A DNA stretch of 64,000 nucleotides from Paradesertivirga superstes (GTDB lineage Bacteria > Bacteroidota > Bacteroidia > Sphingobacteriales > Sphingobacteriaceae): assembly GCF_037622515.1 (NCBI RefSeq), contig NZ_JBBJCN010000003.1:1-64000 (forward strand). The letters are read 5' to 3'. The notes under the pieces were generated by a model, which did not search any database, was not told the DNA's origin, and was given only the letters and a program-made list of their open reading frames with translations. Of this stretch, positions 54,538 through 63,630 are shown piece by piece; positions within the stretch are counted from its first letter, which is position 1, and each line of letters begins with the position of its first letter. Both the position numbers and the translations under genes were made by a program.

Positions 54538-55458
54538 ATGAGCTTAGTTGTTATCGGCACTGTGGCCTTCGATGCCATAGAAACGCCTTTCGGAAAAACA
54601 GACAAAATAGTGGGTGGAGCGGCCACATACGCAAGTTTAGCGGCTTCTTATTTCTACGAACAGGTTAAAATCGTAGGCGTTGTTGGCGACGATTTCCACC
54701 AGGAAGATATCCAATCTATCAAGGACCATGGCATAGACGTTGAAGGATTGCAGATTAAAGAAGGCGAAAAATCGTTTTTCTGGGCAGGAAAATATCACAA
54801 CGACATGAATAGTCGCGATACTTTGATTACCGAATTAAATGTACTTGCCGATTTCGATCCTATTATTCCGGAATCTTACCAGGATTGTCAATACTTATTA
54901 TTAGGTAACCTTACTCCCCAAATTCAGCAAATAACCATACAGCGGCTAAAAAATCGTCCCAAACTGATTGTGCTCGATACCATGAACTTTTGGATGGACG
55001 TAGCTATGGCCGATTTACTCGAAACCCTTAAAATGGTGGATGTTCTAACAATTAATGATGCCGAAGCTCGTCAGCTTTCAGGAGAATATTCTTTAGTTAA
55101 AGCAGCAAATAAAATATTAAAAATGGGGCCTAAATATCTTATCATAAAGAAAGGGGAACACGGTGCCTTGTTATTTAGCGAAGACAAAATATTCTCTGCA
55201 CCTGCGCTGCCTTTAGCTGAAGTATTTGATCCAACCGGCGCTGGCGACACTTTCGCGGGCGGCTTTATAGGCTACTTAGCTAAAGTTGGTACAATTAATT
55301 TCAATAACATGAAAAATGCCATTATATATGGCTCTGCTCTGGCATCTTTCTGCGTTGAGAAATTTGGCACAGAAAAAATAAAAAACCTGAGCAATGAAGA
55401 GGTTGAGGCAAGAATAAAAGAATTTATTAATCTGAGCAGCTTTGTAATAGAACAATAA
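54538..55458 (+). CDS. PfkB-family sugar kinase
   Basis: A 306-aa cytoplasmic kinase of the ribokinase/PfkB family. The N-terminus has the family glycine signature (VGGAATYASLAASYF), and the C-terminal signature DPTGAGDTFAGGFIGYL carries the catalytic Asp237. All core parts are present. The substrate (ribose, adenosine, fructose and others are used in this family) cannot be named from sequence. It is a single gene, upstream of a converging carotenoid-linked operon and separated from it by a shared terminator. Confidence 0.9.
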   Translation: MSLVVIGTVAFDAIETPFGKTDKIVGGAATYASLAASYFYEQVKIVGVVGDDFHQEDIQSIKDHGIDVEGLQIKEGEKSFFWAGKYHNDMNSRDTLITELNVLADFDPIIPESYQDCQYLLLGNLTPQIQQITIQRLKNRPKLIVLDTMNFWMDVAMADLLETLKMVDVLTINDAEARQLSGEYSLVKAANKILKMGPKYLIIKKGEHGALLFSEDKIFSAPALPLAEVFDPTGAGDTFAGGFIGYLAKVGTINFNNMKNAIIYGSALASFCVEKFGTEKIKNLSNEEVEARIKEFINLSSFVIEQ

Positions 55459-55468
55459 TATAAAATTG

Positions 55469-55500
55469 ATTGGGCAGTGCTTTCAGACTGCCCAATTTTA
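55469..55500. terminator. Bidirectional terminator
   Basis: ATTGGGCAGT (55469-55478) pairs perfectly with ACTGCCCAAT (55487-55496), followed by TTTTA on the plus strand and T-rich sequence on the minus strand. It ends the PfkB gene and the converging cytochrome b5-like gene. Confidence 0.85.
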
Positions 55501-55749
55501 TCACTTACCTATAATACTTCCTAGCCTCCCGATGGCCTGAAACTTTTCAAACACCGACTCTGTGTGTGGGGCGTCTTTTAATTCATCGGTTAAGTCCTGT
55601 CCTGCCCAATGTTCGTAATGCTTCCCGTTTTGCCACAAGCGGCTTGCGGAAACATCATAAATAACCCCTTTGTAAGCTACCCATATTTCAGGTTTGTCCT
55701 GTCCATTCCGGAGTGCTAATTGGTTTTTTGTATAGAAAGGCAAACTCAT
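55501..55749 (-). CDS. Cytochrome b5-like heme/steroid-binding protein
   Basis: An 82-aa single-domain protein of the cytochrome b5/MAPR type. The core pattern is PEIWVAYKGVIYDVSASRLW, then HYEHWAGQDLTDELKDAPH and a C-terminal helix. The paired heme histidines of classic cytochrome b5 (HPGG) are not present in the usual place, so heme binding may follow the MAPR mode. The start overlaps the lycopene cyclase stop by one base (TGATG), so it is cotranslated with it. It may act as an electron or ligand carrier for carotenoid modification, which is inference. Confidence 0.82.
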   Translation of the reverse strand: MSLPFYTKNQLALRNGQDKPEIWVAYKGVIYDVSASRLWQNGKHYEHWAGQDLTDELKDAPHTESVFEKFQAIGRLGSIIGK

Positions 55750-56441
55750 CAGCTCAATTTCTGGTTTCTCTTCTTAAAATATTCGAAAAAAAGCATATTC
55801 ATTAACAACATTGAAAGAGAATAAAAATGGTCTTCAAAAGGGATAGTACCGACCCTGAATCCCGCGTTTTCAGCATTATTATACATTACAATTGGGATAC
55901 CGGTTAGAATTCCGTTCACAATATAAAATGGGATCAGGGACACAAAATAAGCGAGATAGAACCTGCTTAACTGATAAGGACGCCTGACCAGCACAAAAAC
56001 ACTTAGAAACAACAACAATCCAAAAGTTATTAAAGAATATACCCGGTCATAGTAAAACAGAAGCATACAACTCGAGATGGTTAGCCAAAAAATACTTATA
56101 AAAGTTGTCAGGCCTGCGAGAATATCTCGTTTAACATAATAATTGAGACACTCGTAAATAAACAAACAAGCAAACGGAACAGTAATAAAAAATAAGATCT
56201 CTTCAATCGGAAGATTAAAAAAATAAAGCCCGATAACATAGTCTGCATTGAAAGACCACACATGGTAAAGGGTAAAAATATAATCCCAGGCCAGAAATAC
56301 CAATCCTGTAATGAGCAAGCCCGGCACAATGAATTTCCAGCTTTTAAAGAACCTCACCCGCTTATCAAATGATAAAACTATGGGAAAAAACAGCGTGAAA
56401 AAATTAATCAGAAGATAGGAAAAATGTTTATCCATGAGCAA
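55749..56441 (-). CDS. Lycopene cyclase domain membrane protein (CrtYcd-like)
   Basis: A 230-aa integral membrane protein with about seven helices. The conserved stretch FFNLPIEEILFFITVPF is the hallmark of the small lycopene cyclase domain (CrtYc/CrtYd fused), and AWDYIFTLYHVWSF is typical as well. It should convert lycopene to beta- or gamma-carotene in the membrane. Its start overlaps the upstream hypothetical gene by 14 bases, and its end touches the cytochrome b5-like start. Phytoene desaturase is divergent 0.7 kb away. Confidence 0.88.
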   Translation of the reverse strand: MLMDKHFSYLLINFFTLFFPIVLSFDKRVRFFKSWKFIVPGLLITGLVFLAWDYIFTLYHVWSFNADYVIGLYFFNLPIEEILFFITVPFACLFIYECLNYYVKRDILAGLTTFISIFWLTISSCMLLFYYDRVYSLITFGLLLFLSVFVLVRRPYQLSRFYLAYFVSLIPFYIVNGILTGIPIVMYNNAENAGFRVGTIPFEDHFYSLSMLLMNMLFFEYFKKRNQKLS

Positions 56442-56946
56442 TTACCTGCTCTAAGGTAGCGATTTCTAACGGACTGCATCTTTTCGTTTCCTTCATAAAA
56501 CCCACAAGATTCAATAACAGGGGCTTGTCCATAGCTCCGAACTTCTTTTGTTTCGCCAGCTCAATAATTTTCCTTTTATCTGCTTCAAGATGCTTACTGT
56601 AACCGAGGAAGGCGGGAATATAATGCTCAAGACTAAACCGGAGAAAACGTATTTCGAGGTTATCCGGACTTTTACTGACAGCAGCTTCTAGTGTTTTTAA
56701 TCCACTCTTAAGATAAGAGATTTTATTATAGGGGTTAAATGCATGGCGTGCTCTTATTGCCTGAGCCGAACCGAAATAGGCCATTACAATGGGTTCGGAA
56801 GAATTTTGACTTTTTAAGCTCTGATAGAACCTGTCGGCCGCCTTTTCATCGTTTACCGCAGAATAGTAATCCTTTCTGATTTGTGGTAAATCACTCGCAT
56901 TAAGAGTTGCGGAAGCAAAAAGCATAATGAATAATAATCGAACCAT
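56428..56946 (-). CDS. Hypothetical exported protein, 172 aa
   Basis: An exported protein with a signal peptide (MVRLLFIMLFASATLNAS) and an otherwise helical, TPR-like body (YFGSAQAIRARHAFNPYNKI; LEIRFLRFSLEHYIPAFLGY). It is the first gene of the three-gene unit with lycopene cyclase and the cytochrome b5-like protein. I recall similar proteins next to carotenoid genes in Bacteroidetes, without known function. Confidence 0.8.
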   Translation of the reverse strand: MVRLLFIMLFASATLNASDLPQIRKDYYSAVNDEKAADRFYQSLKSQNSSEPIVMAYFGSAQAIRARHAFNPYNKISYLKSGLKTLEAAVSKSPDNLEIRFLRFSLEHYIPAFLGYSKHLEADKRKIIELAKQKKFGAMDKPLLLNLVGFMKETKRCSPLEIATLEQVIAHG

Positions 56947-57175
56947 AAGAATGAAACGCAGGAGACCTGGCTAATAGTTTGCAAAATATAATATTCTTAC
57001 AACTTCTGACAAAACCTGTTATCAAAGCTAAGTAATATATAAAAAATGCGCTTAAATTGAAATGAAAGAGTAAGAGTTAAAACAAGAGATCATTTTCTAC
57101 ATTTACCCTTCATGAATAACAAACTTATTCCGAAGCAAAATCTCTGCGCTCATTTACTAATCCAAATCTGCTGGA

Positions 57176-58651
57176 ATGACAAAATCTAAGATCGCCATTA
57201 TCGGTTCGGGGTTTGCAGGGCTGGCAGCGGCGGCTGTACTGGCAGATAAAGGTCATAATGTTACTATTTATGAAAAGAATGACCAGGCCGGAGGCAGGGC
57301 AAGAATTTGGGAAAGCGAAGGGTTCAAATTTGACATGGGTCCCAGCTGGTATTGGATGCCGGAAGTTTTTGAAAACTTTTATAATTTATTCGGGAAAACA
57401 ACCTCGGATTTTTACGATTTAAAACGGCTTGACCCCTCCTACCGGATATATTGGGGCAAAAACGACTTCACGGATATTCCGGCAAAACTTACGGAATTAG
57501 AGGAATTGTTTGAAGAAATAGAACCAGGCTCCTCCCCTAAATTAAAAGAGTTTTTGAAACAGGCAAAGTTCAAATATGATACGGGAATGAGCGACTATGT
57601 CTTCCGGCCTTCAAATTCGATCAAAGAATATCTGGACCTCAGACTTTTAAAAGAGAGCTTTAAAATTCAGATGTTTACCAGCATGAGCAAACATCTGCAA
57701 CAGTATTTTAAAAATCCAAAGCTGCTTAAACTGCTTGAGTTTCCTGTATTATTTTTAGGAGGAACGGCAAAAAACACTCCGGCCTTATATAGCATGATGA
57801 ATTATGCTGACCTGGCTTTAGGCACCTGGTTCCCGACAGGCGGAATGAATGAAATTGTAAAAGCAATGGTATCCATCGCAACCGAAAAAGGAGTTGATAT
57901 AAAATTAAATCACGAAGTTTTAAAAATAAAAACTGAAGGCAATAAAGCAATCGGAATTGAAACAGGCAAGGGTTTTTATGAAGCCGACTTAGTGATCTCA
58001 AATGCCGATTATGAGCATACAGATCAAAACCTCACAGCTATTGAAAAAAGAAATTATAGTCCGAAATACTGGGATAAAAGAATTTTATCACCATCATCCT
58101 TATTGTTTTATATCGGGGTAAACAAGAAGCTTAACAACATTTTACATCATAATCTATTTTTTGATGAAGATTTTGAAAAGCATGCCGATGAAATATATAA
58201 AACCCCACAATGGCCTTCAAAACCTCTTTTTTACGTCTCCTGCACATCAAAGACTGATAAGATGTCTGCCCCGGAAAACGGAGAAAATCTTTTTTTTCTG
58301 ATGCCTTTAGCACCGGGATTAGAGGATAACGAAGTGTTAAGAGAAAAATATTTTAACGCTTTATTAAATCGGTTTGAAGATATTACAGGAGAAAGAATCA
58401 GAGACTCTATTGTGCTTAAACGCAGCTATGCAATAAACGATTTTGTGAAAGATTATCACTCCTTTAAAGGAAACGCTTATGGTTTGGCTAACACCTTAAT
58501 GCAAACCGCATTTCTCAAACCCAAAATGCGCTCCAAAAAACTGATCAACCTTTTATTTACTGGCCAGCTTACTGTACCTGGACCGGGGGTACCTCCTGCG
58601 ATCATTTCCGGGCAAGTTGTTGCTTTAGAGGCATTAAAAATTTTAAAATAA
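57176..58651 (+). CDS. crtI: Phytoene desaturase
   Basis: A 491-aa FAD-dependent desaturase that turns phytoene into lycopene. The N-terminal dinucleotide fold is IAIIGSGFAGLAAAAVLADKG, with the CrtI-type follow-up AGGRARIWESEGFKFDMGPS. The C-terminal signature LFTGQLTVPGPGVPPAIISG is diagnostic. Length is typical. It is divergent from the lycopene cyclase operon. A phytoene synthase (crtB), usually next to crtI in this phylum, is not found in the window. Confidence 0.94.
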   Translation: MTKSKIAIIGSGFAGLAAAAVLADKGHNVTIYEKNDQAGGRARIWESEGFKFDMGPSWYWMPEVFENFYNLFGKTTSDFYDLKRLDPSYRIYWGKNDFTDIPAKLTELEELFEEIEPGSSPKLKEFLKQAKFKYDTGMSDYVFRPSNSIKEYLDLRLLKESFKIQMFTSMSKHLQQYFKNPKLLKLLEFPVLFLGGTAKNTPALYSMMNYADLALGTWFPTGGMNEIVKAMVSIATEKGVDIKLNHEVLKIKTEGNKAIGIETGKGFYEADLVISNADYEHTDQNLTAIEKRNYSPKYWDKRILSPSSLLFYIGVNKKLNNILHHNLFFDEDFEKHADEIYKTPQWPSKPLFYVSCTSKTDKMSAPENGENLFFLMPLAPGLEDNEVLREKYFNALLNRFEDITGERIRDSIVLKRSYAINDFVKDYHSFKGNAYGLANTLMQTAFLKPKMRSKKLINLLFTGQLTVPGPGVPPAIISGQVVALEALKILK

Positions 58652-58702
58652 ATCGTTCTTGATTAATTTTTTTAACTTCAATTAAATTAAAAATCTAAAA
58701 TC

Positions 58703-59230
58703 ATGAAAGCCTTAAAAATCATCCTACTTGTTATTGTTTTTTTAGCTGCGTTCTTTTTTATCGGAGGCATGCTTTTGCCGAAAACCTATCAGGTAAAACG
58801 GTCAATCAGTATCAATGCACCAGATAGTGTGGTTTACAACAATATTGCGGATTTTAACAATTTTTTGAAGTGGAATCCGTGGTATAAAATGGAGCCGTCA
58901 GCCAGGATTAAGATTGCCGGTACTGCGGGCCAGCCAGGTCACTTATATACATGGGAAGGCGAAGAAACCGGCACAGGGCAAATGCTGATCAAAAATATTG
59001 TGCCCCAAAAGTTGGTAGATATCGAGTTAAAGTTTATAAAACCTTTTGAAAATACGGCCAAAACAAAATTTCAGTTAGATGCTAAGGAAAACACCACCGT
59101 AGTAACCTGGATAATGGAGGGTGAAAACAAATCGAGCATGGATAGATGGATGGGTTTAGGAATGGACAGTATGATAGGAGGAGATTTCGAAAGCGGATTA
59201 AAGGAGCTGAAATCCCTGTCTGAAAAGTAA
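58703..59230 (+). CDS. SRPBCC-family (polyketide cyclase-like) membrane-anchored protein
   Basis: A 175-aa protein with an N-terminal membrane anchor (LKIILLVIVFLAAFFFIGG) and a START/Bet-v-1-like domain (KRSISINAPDSVVYNNIADF, NFLKWNPWYKMEPS, TTVVTWIMEGEN). Such domains bind hydrophobic ligands. It is 51 bases after crtI and probably shares its transcript, so a role in handling carotenoids or lipids is possible, but none is shown. Confidence 0.85.
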   Translation: MKALKIILLVIVFLAAFFFIGGMLLPKTYQVKRSISINAPDSVVYNNIADFNNFLKWNPWYKMEPSARIKIAGTAGQPGHLYTWEGEETGTGQMLIKNIVPQKLVDIELKFIKPFENTAKTKFQLDAKENTTVVTWIMEGENKSSMDRWMGLGMDSMIGGDFESGLKELKSLSEK

Positions 59231-59233
59231 GCA

Positions 59234-59270
59234 TAAAAAAAGAGCGTCAGGCTGGCACCTGTACGCTCTT
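59234..59270 (-). terminator. Terminator of the ECF sigma gene
   Basis: AAGAGCGT (59240-59247) pairs with ACGCTCTT (59263-59270), with an inner CAGG/CCTG pairing. The minus-strand tail TTTTTTTATGC is strong. It may also slow plus-strand transcription from the SRPBCC gene. Confidence 0.85.
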
Positions 59271-59300
59271 ATGTATGATGAGTTTTAGAAAAGGGGCAAA

Positions 59301-59840
59301 TTAATCAAGCTCTGCGTACATCGGCTTTTTAACACCGTTGTCGTATGGTTTTAAGCTCTTCTTAAGAAGCTTACGAGCTACGTGAATGCGTGTTTTTACT
59401 GTTCCTATTGGAATAGCTAAATGATCTGCAATCTCATGATATTTAAATCCTTCGAAGTACATACTGAAAGGAACATAATATTCTTCAGGAAGTTTGCTTA
59501 AAGCTAATTTTATATCATCCATAATAAATTTCGACTCCCCCTGGTTCTTAGTAGAACTGAAAACAAGGTTTGCTGAAGAAATTTCGTCGGATTTAGTAAC
59601 AAAAGAGCTTATTTTAACAAAGCGGCGATAATTATTAATGAAAGTATTTTTCATTATTGTATACAACCACCCTTTCAGGTTAGTACCCTCTTTAAATTTA
59701 TTGTAGTATGTGATGGCTTTTAGTAGAGTATCCTGAACCAGGTCATTTGCGTCATCTGCATCATGAGTAAAATGTAATGCATACATCTTTAATGAACTTG
59801 CCTGACGCATAACCATTGTGTTGAATTCTATTTTAGTCAT
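59301..59840 (-). CDS. ECF-type RNA polymerase sigma factor
   Basis: A 179-aa sigma factor. Region 2 (residues 20-90; ADDANDLVQDTLLKAITYY, LKGWLYTIMKNTFIN) and region 4 (LPEEYYVPFSMYFEGFKYHEIADHL and IPIGTVKTRIHVARKLLKK) are clear. No anti-sigma gene is adjacent. This form, with a very conserved sequence and no partner gene, is widespread in Sphingobacteriaceae. It lies beside the carotenoid genes; light or stress control of those genes is a guess. Confidence 0.93.
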   Translation of the reverse strand: MTKIEFNTMVMRQASSLKMYALHFTHDADDANDLVQDTLLKAITYYNKFKEGTNLKGWLYTIMKNTFINNYRRFVKISSFVTKSDEISSANLVFSSTKNQGESKFIMDDIKLALSKLPEEYYVPFSMYFEGFKYHEIADHLAIPIGTVKTRIHVARKLLKKSLKPYDNGVKKPMYAELD

Positions 59841-59974
59841 GTTGTTAGAGTTAAAGTTATCGTTACCAGTTTTTCATATTCAAACTTGTAAATATCTTTA
59901 CAACAATTATGCTAATTCGAGTTCAGCACGGTCAAGATCTCCCGGCAGGGCTAAAAATTAACAGTAAATTAATG

Positions 59975-60991
59975 CTAAATTATGTTCACTTCGCGCTCTA
60001 AAGTAACACCGAATTTAGCCCGAACATCCTCAATAATATGCGTAGATAATGCATAAACCTCTGATCCTGTTGCATTTCCGTGATTAACTAAAACTAAAGC
60101 TTGATTCTTCCAGGTACCTGTTTCACCAATTTTTTTTCCTTTCCAACCACACTGTTCTATGAGCCAACCGGCGGCTAATTTCACTGTACTGTTTGGTAGA
60201 CAGAAGTGAACAGTGTCCGGAAAAACAGACTGTATTTTCTTAAATTCATGCTCCGAAATTATAGGATTTTTAAAGAAGCTGCCTGAATTACCGATGGTCG
60301 AAGGATCAGGAAGTTTGCTTACCCGTATATGAGACACAACATCTGAAACATCTTTTATTGTTGGATGGTTTATTTGACGCTTTTGCAGTTCCTCACCTAT
60401 TGCTCCGTAGCTAATATTCAGTGATGGGCGGGTAGATAAAACAAATGTGACCTGGGTGATTATTATCTTCCCTTTTAGCTGATTCTTAAAAATACTTTCC
60501 CTGTATCCAAATTCACATTGCTCTTTATTAAATTCCAGTATCTTTCCTGTTTCAATTTCAAATGCTCTACACGAATGAAATACATCTTTTAACTCTACAC
60601 CATACGCTCCGATATTTTGAATTGGCGAAGCACCCACAGAACCTGGTATTAAACTAAGGTTTTCCATGCCTGCAAAACCATTATCAACACAATACATCAC
60701 CAGTTTATGCCATACCTCCCCGGCTCCAGCTTTAATTATAACCGTTTCACCTTCAACCTTCGCCTCTATACCTTTGAAATTTATGCGAATTACAAGCCCT
60801 TCAAAATTCTTAGTAAGCAACAAATTACTTCCACCTCCTAATACTAAACGAGGTACCTGTTTCCATTTTTCATTATCAAAAAGCTCTGTTAAATCTTTTT
60901 CAGAATTTATTTCTGTAAACCATCGGGCAAATGCTTCTACTCCAAAGGTGTTGTAGCTTTTTAAAGAGACGTATTCAAGAATTTCGGGCAT
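59975..60991 (-). CDS. murB: UDP-N-acetylenolpyruvoylglucosamine reductase
   Basis: A cytoplasmic FAD enzyme (EC 1.3.1.98) that makes UDP-MurNAc for peptidoglycan. The start at ATG 60991 gives 338 aa, close to the E. coli length; a TTG 30 bases further upstream would add 10 residues. FAD-binding blocks YNTFGVEAFA, LGGGSNLLL and IPGSVGASPIQNIGAYGVE, the catalytic Ser region (GNSGSFFKNP) and the C-terminal type I block (AAGWLIEQCGWKG) are present. It is a single gene divergent from an SGNH hydrolase. Confidence 0.95.
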   Translation of the reverse strand: MPEILEYVSLKSYNTFGVEAFARWFTEINSEKDLTELFDNEKWKQVPRLVLGGGSNLLLTKNFEGLVIRINFKGIEAKVEGETVIIKAGAGEVWHKLVMYCVDNGFAGMENLSLIPGSVGASPIQNIGAYGVELKDVFHSCRAFEIETGKILEFNKEQCEFGYRESIFKNQLKGKIIITQVTFVLSTRPSLNISYGAIGEELQKRQINHPTIKDVSDVVSHIRVSKLPDPSTIGNSGSFFKNPIISEHEFKKIQSVFPDTVHFCLPNSTVKLAAGWLIEQCGWKGKKIGETGTWKNQALVLVNHGNATGSEVYALSTHIIEDVRAKFGVTLEREVNII

Positions 60992-61124
60992 GGTGCTATG
61001 TTTCTGCGCCAAATCTCGCAAAATATTTTTAACGATAGCGAGTGGTGGAAAATTCTTTGCGTTCGTGTAATTATTTAGAGTTAGCCCTCGTCTATAATAT
61101 AGTAGTCAGATTATTTGCTTTATT

Positions 61125-61862
61125 ATGAGAATCTTATTTTTAGGCGATAGCATTACCCGGGGAACACAAGGTGTTAATTGGATTAAAATGATTGAAAAAG
61201 ATCATCCCTACTGGACCTTAGAAAATGCCGGTATAAACGGAGAGACCATGAACAAGCTTTCAGGAAGACTTGAAACCTACCTGAAAAATAATTCGAATTA
61301 TGATGTAATTGTTTTCCAATCAGGTACGAATGATATATTATTACCTATGTTCAGGCATCGTGGATTTTGGTTCAGACAGTCATATCGCCAGCAAATAAAA
61401 TCCGGCAATATTCCTTCATCTCCAAAAGAGTTTGAAATTGTCTTAAAACACAGTGTAGAATATATTCAAAGGCATTCGGAGGCTCAAATTATCCTCCCCA
61501 ATTTAGGTTGTATTAATGAATATCTCCTGGCCGAAACCAATGCCAAACTTTTCAGTTTTAACAGTATCATTAAAAAAATCGCTAAAGAGCACAGTTGCAT
61601 TCCGGTTGATATTTCTGAATTATTTCAAAATGAGCTGAGTCATATGAAAACCATGGATTATTGTGCGGATAATTTCTCAGACACCGCTTTCCTTGACTTA
61701 ATCACCTGCAATTTAGGCATGGCAGATAAATTAAGTAAAAAACGCAAATTGCATCTTACCATAGATGGCATACATCTGAACAGCAAAGGAGCTAAAATTT
61801 TTAAAGAAAAAATCGAGAATGCTATACTTTTAACGAAGGAGAAATCACTCTTATTTATCTGA
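61125..61862 (+). CDS. SGNH/GDSL-family hydrolase, cytoplasmic
   Basis: A 245-aa esterase-like protein without a signal peptide. Block I is LFLGDSITRGTQG (Ser9 nucleophile), block III is FQSGTNDILL, and block V is LTIDGIHLNSKGAKIF (Asp-x-x-His). Gly in block II is seen as AGINGETM. The substrate is unknown; lysophospholipase and deacetylase activities both occur in the family. It is followed by a very strong terminator. Confidence 0.88.
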   Translation: MRILFLGDSITRGTQGVNWIKMIEKDHPYWTLENAGINGETMNKLSGRLETYLKNNSNYDVIVFQSGTNDILLPMFRHRGFWFRQSYRQQIKSGNIPSSPKEFEIVLKHSVEYIQRHSEAQIILPNLGCINEYLLAETNAKLFSFNSIIKKIAKEHSCIPVDISELFQNELSHMKTMDYCADNFSDTAFLDLITCNLGMADKLSKKRKLHLTIDGIHLNSKGAKIFKEKIENAILLTKEKSLLFI

Positions 61863-61876
61863 CATTAAAAAACATC

Positions 61877-61911
61877 AAAAAAAGGCTTAGCGCTGTGCTA
61901 AGCCTTTTTTT
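61877..61911. terminator. Strong bidirectional terminator
   Basis: A perfect 15-bp stem (61877-61891 and 61897-61911) around GCTGT, beginning with seven A and ending in seven T. It terminates the SGNH gene and the converging lpdA gene. Confidence 0.95.
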
Positions 61912-61932
61912 CACCTTTAACCTTTACCCGTT

Positions 61933-63336
61933 TTATATATGCAAAGCCCTGTTTTCAGTTGCCGCTAAAGCAGCTTCTTTAAATGCCTCTGTATAGGTTG
62001 GATGAGCATGGCAGATACGACCGATATCTTCTGCAGAAGCTCTGAATTCCATGGCTACTACAGCTTCAGCAATCACATCTGCAACACGAGGACCAATCAT
62101 ATGCACCCCAAGAATTTCATCCGTGTTTGCATCAGCCAGTACTTTAACTAATCCATCTGTATCCATACTGGCACGGGCGCGCCCACTTGCCTTAAATGGA
62201 AAAGAACCGGATTTATATTTTTTACCCTGCTCTTTTAATTGTTCTTCGGTATAACCCACACTTGCAACTTCCGGCCATGTATACACTACACCCGGAATAA
62301 GATTATGATTAATATGTGGTTTTTGTCCTGCTATAGTTTCCGCTACAAAAACCCCTTCTTCCTCGGCTTTATGCGCAAGCATAGCTCCGCGCACTACGTC
62401 ACCAATAGCATAAATTCCTTTTACAGGTGTTTCAAGGTGGTCGTTTACCGGAATTTTCTTTCCGCGTTCTTCTAACGATATGCCAATTTTGTCTAAACCT
62501 AAACCTTCAGTATAAGCAGAACGGCCGACTGCAACGATGCAATAATCACCTTCAATACTTACTTTTTCTCCCTTTGAGGTCTCAGCAGTTACCGTAACAT
62601 TTTTACCTTTTACGGATGCTCCGGTTACTTTATGACTTAATAAGAATTCAAAACCCAGCTTGCTTAAAGATTTTTGGAGTTCTTTTCCTAAAGTTTTATC
62701 CATGGTGCCGATAATGGCATCCATAAATTCAACCACAGTAACTTTTGCTCCTAAACGTGCATATACAGAACCAAGTTCCAGACCGATAACGCCGCCACCT
62801 ATAACAATTAGATGCTTTGGAACTTCAGTCAGATTTAAAGCTTCTGTAGAAGTTATAATTCTTTTTTTATCTATTGGCAGAAAAGGCAATGCAGTTGGCT
62901 TAGAGCCAGTCGCTATGATCACATTTTTTGTGGTGATTGTTTCTTCTCCTCCATCAATCTTAGCAATTTTGATAGTATTTTTATCCACAAAAGAGCCCAG
63001 ACCGTTATAGGTTGTAATTTTATTTTTCTTCATCAGGAAAGTAATTCCTGCTGTATTCTCCTGCACAACAACATTCTTACGGGCAATCATCTGACCGATA
63101 TTCACTTTTAAATCTTTAAGGTCGATACCATGGGTTTTAAAAGTATGGGCAGCATTATGGTAATGCTCAGATGAATCCAAAAGCGCTTTAGAGGGAATAC
63201 AACCTACATTCAGGCAAGTTCCTCCCAATGTACTGTATTTTTCAATTATAGCTGTTTTTAACCCTAGTTGGGCGCACCTGATGGCAGCTACATACCCACC
63301 CGGCCCGCTTCCTATTACCGTAACGTCGTATTGCAT
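61933..63336 (-). CDS. lpdA: Dihydrolipoyl dehydrogenase
   Basis: A 467-aa flavoprotein (E3; EC 1.8.1.4) that reoxidises dihydrolipoamide in the pyruvate and 2-oxoglutarate dehydrogenase complexes. The FAD motif VIGSGPGGYVAAI, the redox disulfide Cys41/Cys46 (GGTCLNVGCIPSK), the NAD motif (VIGGGVIGLELGSVYARLG) and the catalytic His-Glu pair (CHAHPTYTEAFKEA) are all present. It is monocistronic here; no E1 or E2 genes are in the window. Confidence 0.96.
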   Translation of the reverse strand: MQYDVTVIGSGPGGYVAAIRCAQLGLKTAIIEKYSTLGGTCLNVGCIPSKALLDSSEHYHNAAHTFKTHGIDLKDLKVNIGQMIARKNVVVQENTAGITFLMKKNKITTYNGLGSFVDKNTIKIAKIDGGEETITTKNVIIATGSKPTALPFLPIDKKRIITSTEALNLTEVPKHLIVIGGGVIGLELGSVYARLGAKVTVVEFMDAIIGTMDKTLGKELQKSLSKLGFEFLLSHKVTGASVKGKNVTVTAETSKGEKVSIEGDYCIVAVGRSAYTEGLGLDKIGISLEERGKKIPVNDHLETPVKGIYAIGDVVRGAMLAHKAEEEGVFVAETIAGQKPHINHNLIPGVVYTWPEVASVGYTEEQLKEQGKKYKSGSFPFKASGRARASMDTDGLVKVLADANTDEILGVHMIGPRVADVIAEAVVAMEFRASAEDIGRICHAHPTYTEAFKEAALAATENRALHI

Positions 63337-63359
63337 GATTGTTTTTGTTGTTTGGAGTC

Positions 63360-63367
63360 CAAAGTTA
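63360..63367 (-). promoter_or_regulatory. Possible -7 element of lpdA
   Basis: On the minus strand TAACTTTG fits TAnnTTTG, 24 bases before the lpdA start codon. A -33 box is not clear (TTTCC at about the right distance). Confidence 0.4.
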
Positions 63368-63630
63368 AACGATTAATACTCTTAAGGAAAACTATTTAAA
63401 TTAATTCCTGATCAATTAAGTAATATTAGCTTGTATTTTCATTCCTGAAAGCTCAAAACATCTATTAATCTAATTAAATTCAATTAAATATGGTCCGACA
63501 GAACAATCCGTGACGCTTTTTCGTTAAAATCAACCGGAAAGAAACGATAAACTTCTTAATCAGAGTAAGCGTTAATAAAATATAGTGAGCCATCATGAGC
63601 CATTAAAAGGCAAATATATTCTGATGAAAA

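Noticed and set aside
54456..54668. 70-codon frame overlapping the PfkB gene start
   Set aside because: It is a shadow of the PfkB coding sequence in another frame.
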